DNA of 64,000 nucleotides from Streptococcus himalayensis (GTDB lineage: Bacteria > Bacillota > Bacilli > Lactobacillales > Streptococcaceae). Position 1 is the stretch's first letter, and each line of letters opens with the position of its first letter. Position numbers and translations under genes: made by a program. The stretch is from assembly GCF_001708305.1 (NCBI RefSeq), contig NZ_CP016953.1:2127501-2191500 (forward strand). The letters are read 5' to 3'. The notes beneath the pieces are model-generated. The model did not search any database. It was not told where the DNA came from and was given only the letters and a program-made list of their open reading frames with translations. Below are positions 62,922 to 64,000 of this stretch, one piece after another.

Positions 62922-63661
62922 ACTTCTATAACCTCCGTTTTTTCTTTTAATAGTTGCAAAAGGGGTGACGCATTCTTCGTTGTAATCAAACTAGCTCGCT
63001 TAATAGGGGCAACCTTAGCGAAGGAAGAGTAGCCAATTTTTGAGCTATCTGCCAAAACATACGTCTTTTTAGCATTCTCTAAAATCGCTCGCTTAATTGC
63101 TCCTTCTTCCATATCTGGTGTCGAATAGCATTCTTCGCTAATCCCATTCATCCCTAAAAAAGCCTTGTCAAAATTTAATTGACCGATCTGATTTAAAGCC
63201 ATGCCACCAATGCTCGCATCCGTAGAACGTTTGACCATACCGCCGATAATCACCGTTGAGATTTGTTGCTCCACCAACTGCGTAGCATGATGAATAGAGT
63301 TCGTGACAACCGTCACTTGCTTAGCAGTCAATTCCCGGATGAGCAATTCATTGGTCGTCCCGGCATCAATAAAAACCACTTCTTGCTCACGAATCAGACT
63401 GGCTGCCTTTTGAGCAATCTTCTGCTTTTCGTGAACGTTTTTGATAGATTTTTCTTGATTGCTCTCCTCTTCTTGGAGAGAATGAAGGCTCTCTGCACCA
63501 CCATGAATGCGCCGAAGCTTACCCTCTCCCTCCAATTCATCTAAATCCCTACGAACAGTGGATTCAGAAGTCTGTAAAACCTGGGTTAGCTGCTCTAAGG
63601 AGACCACACGATGACGGCTGATTTCTGATAAAATCACTTGTTTACGTTCTGATTTTAACAT
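62918..63661 (-). CDS. fruR: DeoR-family transcriptional repressor of the fructose operon
   Basis: 247 aa. N-terminal helix-turn-helix with the DeoR signature VSLEQLTQVLQTSESTVRRDLDELE, and a C-terminal sugar-phosphate sensor domain with IDAGTTNELL and VLADSSKIG. Expected inducer is fructose 1-phosphate. GGAGG precedes the start. First gene of the operon, so autoregulated. Confidence 0.93.
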   Translation of the reverse strand: MLKSERKQVILSEISRHRVVSLEQLTQVLQTSESTVRRDLDELEGEGKLRRIHGGAESLHSLQEEESNQEKSIKNVHEKQKIAQKAASLIREQEVVFIDAGTTNELLIRELTAKQVTVVTNSIHHATQLVEQQISTVIIGGMVKRSTDASIGGMALNQIGQLNFDKAFLGMNGISEECYSTPDMEEGAIKRAILENAKKTYVLADSSKIGYSSFAKVAPIKRASLITTKNASPLLQLLKEKTEVIEV

Positions 63662-63673
63662 AAGCCCTCCTTC

Positions 63674-63687
63674 TGCAATCGTTTACA
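63674..63687 (-). promoter_or_regulatory. cre (CcpA-binding) site in the fru leader
   Basis: TGTAAACGATTGCA on the minus strand fits the TGNAANCGNWNNCA core. It lies between the -10 box and fruR, a position expected to repress transcription when glucose is present. Confidence 0.75.
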
Positions 63688-63693
63688 GTATCT

Positions 63694-63721
63694 ATTATAT
63701 CTAAATTTCAAGCAAAGTCAA
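63694..63721 (-). promoter_or_regulatory. fru operon promoter
   Basis: TTGACT (63716-63721) and TATAAT (63694-63699), 16-base spacer. Confidence 0.75.
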
Positions 63722-64000
63722 GCATTATCTATCAAATTCTTTCAAAATATCTCATTTTTTAATGCATCCTAAATCTTGTTAACTAGAATTAAAACAAGCT
63801 ATTCACTTTTCACGGCTGATTTCAGGTCGTTGAATACTTCAAGCTCACATTAAACCACGACAGATGCATGAAGAAAATCATTTATTGAAAAAGTTGTGAA
63901 AATAGTAAAACGCCTACTTTGATAACCTTATTTTAAAAAAAATTCGAAAGATTTTTGAGAAATTCTCTAGTTTTTCATCCTTTAATACTACATGAAAGTT
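63722..64000. other. AT-rich intergenic end of window
   Basis: No gene, RNA or clear repeat seen in these 279 bases. Confidence 0.5.

Overview
The window comes from a low-GC Gram-positive bacterium, almost certainly a Streptococcus of the viridans/suis type. Pointers are a MurM/MurN peptidoglycan-branching pair, a streptococcal NADPH-oxidase homologue, an MsrAB-CcdA-thioredoxin surface repair cluster, sortase-anchored LPXTG proteins, an IS1167-like ISL3 element and RUP-like intergenic repeats with TACTC/GAGTA ends. I cannot settle the species by reading alone.

Layout. 1-5.3 kb (minus): a Bce-type peptide-sensing module (OmpR regulator, intramembrane-sensing kinase, FtsX-like permease, ATPase and the start of a second permease), with an unannotated 37-aa peptide and two copies of an intergenic repeat. 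5.4-8.0 kb (plus): a DUF2974 hydrolase and the NADPH-oxidase homologue. 8.3-14.1 kb (minus): a P1B-type metal ATPase behind a structured leader, a DUF2785 protein, and a Ca/Mn-type P-ATPase behind a yybP-ykoY manganese riboswitch. 14.2-15.5 kb (minus): TauE/SafE exporter and DUF1934. 15.6-20.5 kb (plus): HD hydrolase, HAD phosphatase, murM, murN and a remnant of a third Fem-family gene, ended by an ISL3 insertion.

20.5-30.4 kb is an accessory island. Two ISL3 copies in inverted orientation each keep a perfect 8-bp target duplication. They bracket an LPXTG CAP-domain surface protein, a HAD phosphatase, pepT, an IS200 remnant and an intact IS1182-family element flanked by identical palindromes.

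30.6-36.5 kb (minus): a YrdC-domain gene and leuA-leuB-DUF1294-leuC-leuD behind a leucine leader peptide and attenuator. 36.9-42.3 kb: udk, a Gfo/Idh/MocA oxidoreductase, a DEAD-box-family helicase, gloA, a Nudix hydrolase, threonine aldolase and tRNA-Arg(CCG). 42.3-43.0 kb has no large gene but carries an IS630 remnant and two promoter-like units, one driving a 19-aa ORF that runs into a perfect hairpin. 43.0-49.7 kb (minus): pgdA, an MFS transporter whose -10 box abuts an 18-G/16-A homopolymer tract, a TlpA-type lipoprotein, asnS, an aspartate aminotransferase and ypmB.

49.8-55.5 kb (minus): a CsbD-like protein and an oxidative-repair cluster in which CcdA, a methionine-rich lipoprotein, a thioredoxin-like lipoprotein and MsrAB precede a YesN/YesM-type two-component system. 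55.6-63.7 kb (minus): brnQ, a cell-wall-anchored nuclease and the fruR-fruK-fruA fructose operon with a CcpA (cre) site.

The most noteworthy signals are the homopolymer promoter, the Met-rich lipoprotein beside its likely repair enzyme, the structured leader of the metal ATPase, the two-permease Bce module with its peptide, the peptide/hairpin cassette near 42.6 kb, and three genes whose -10 box lies exactly 6 bp before the start codon.
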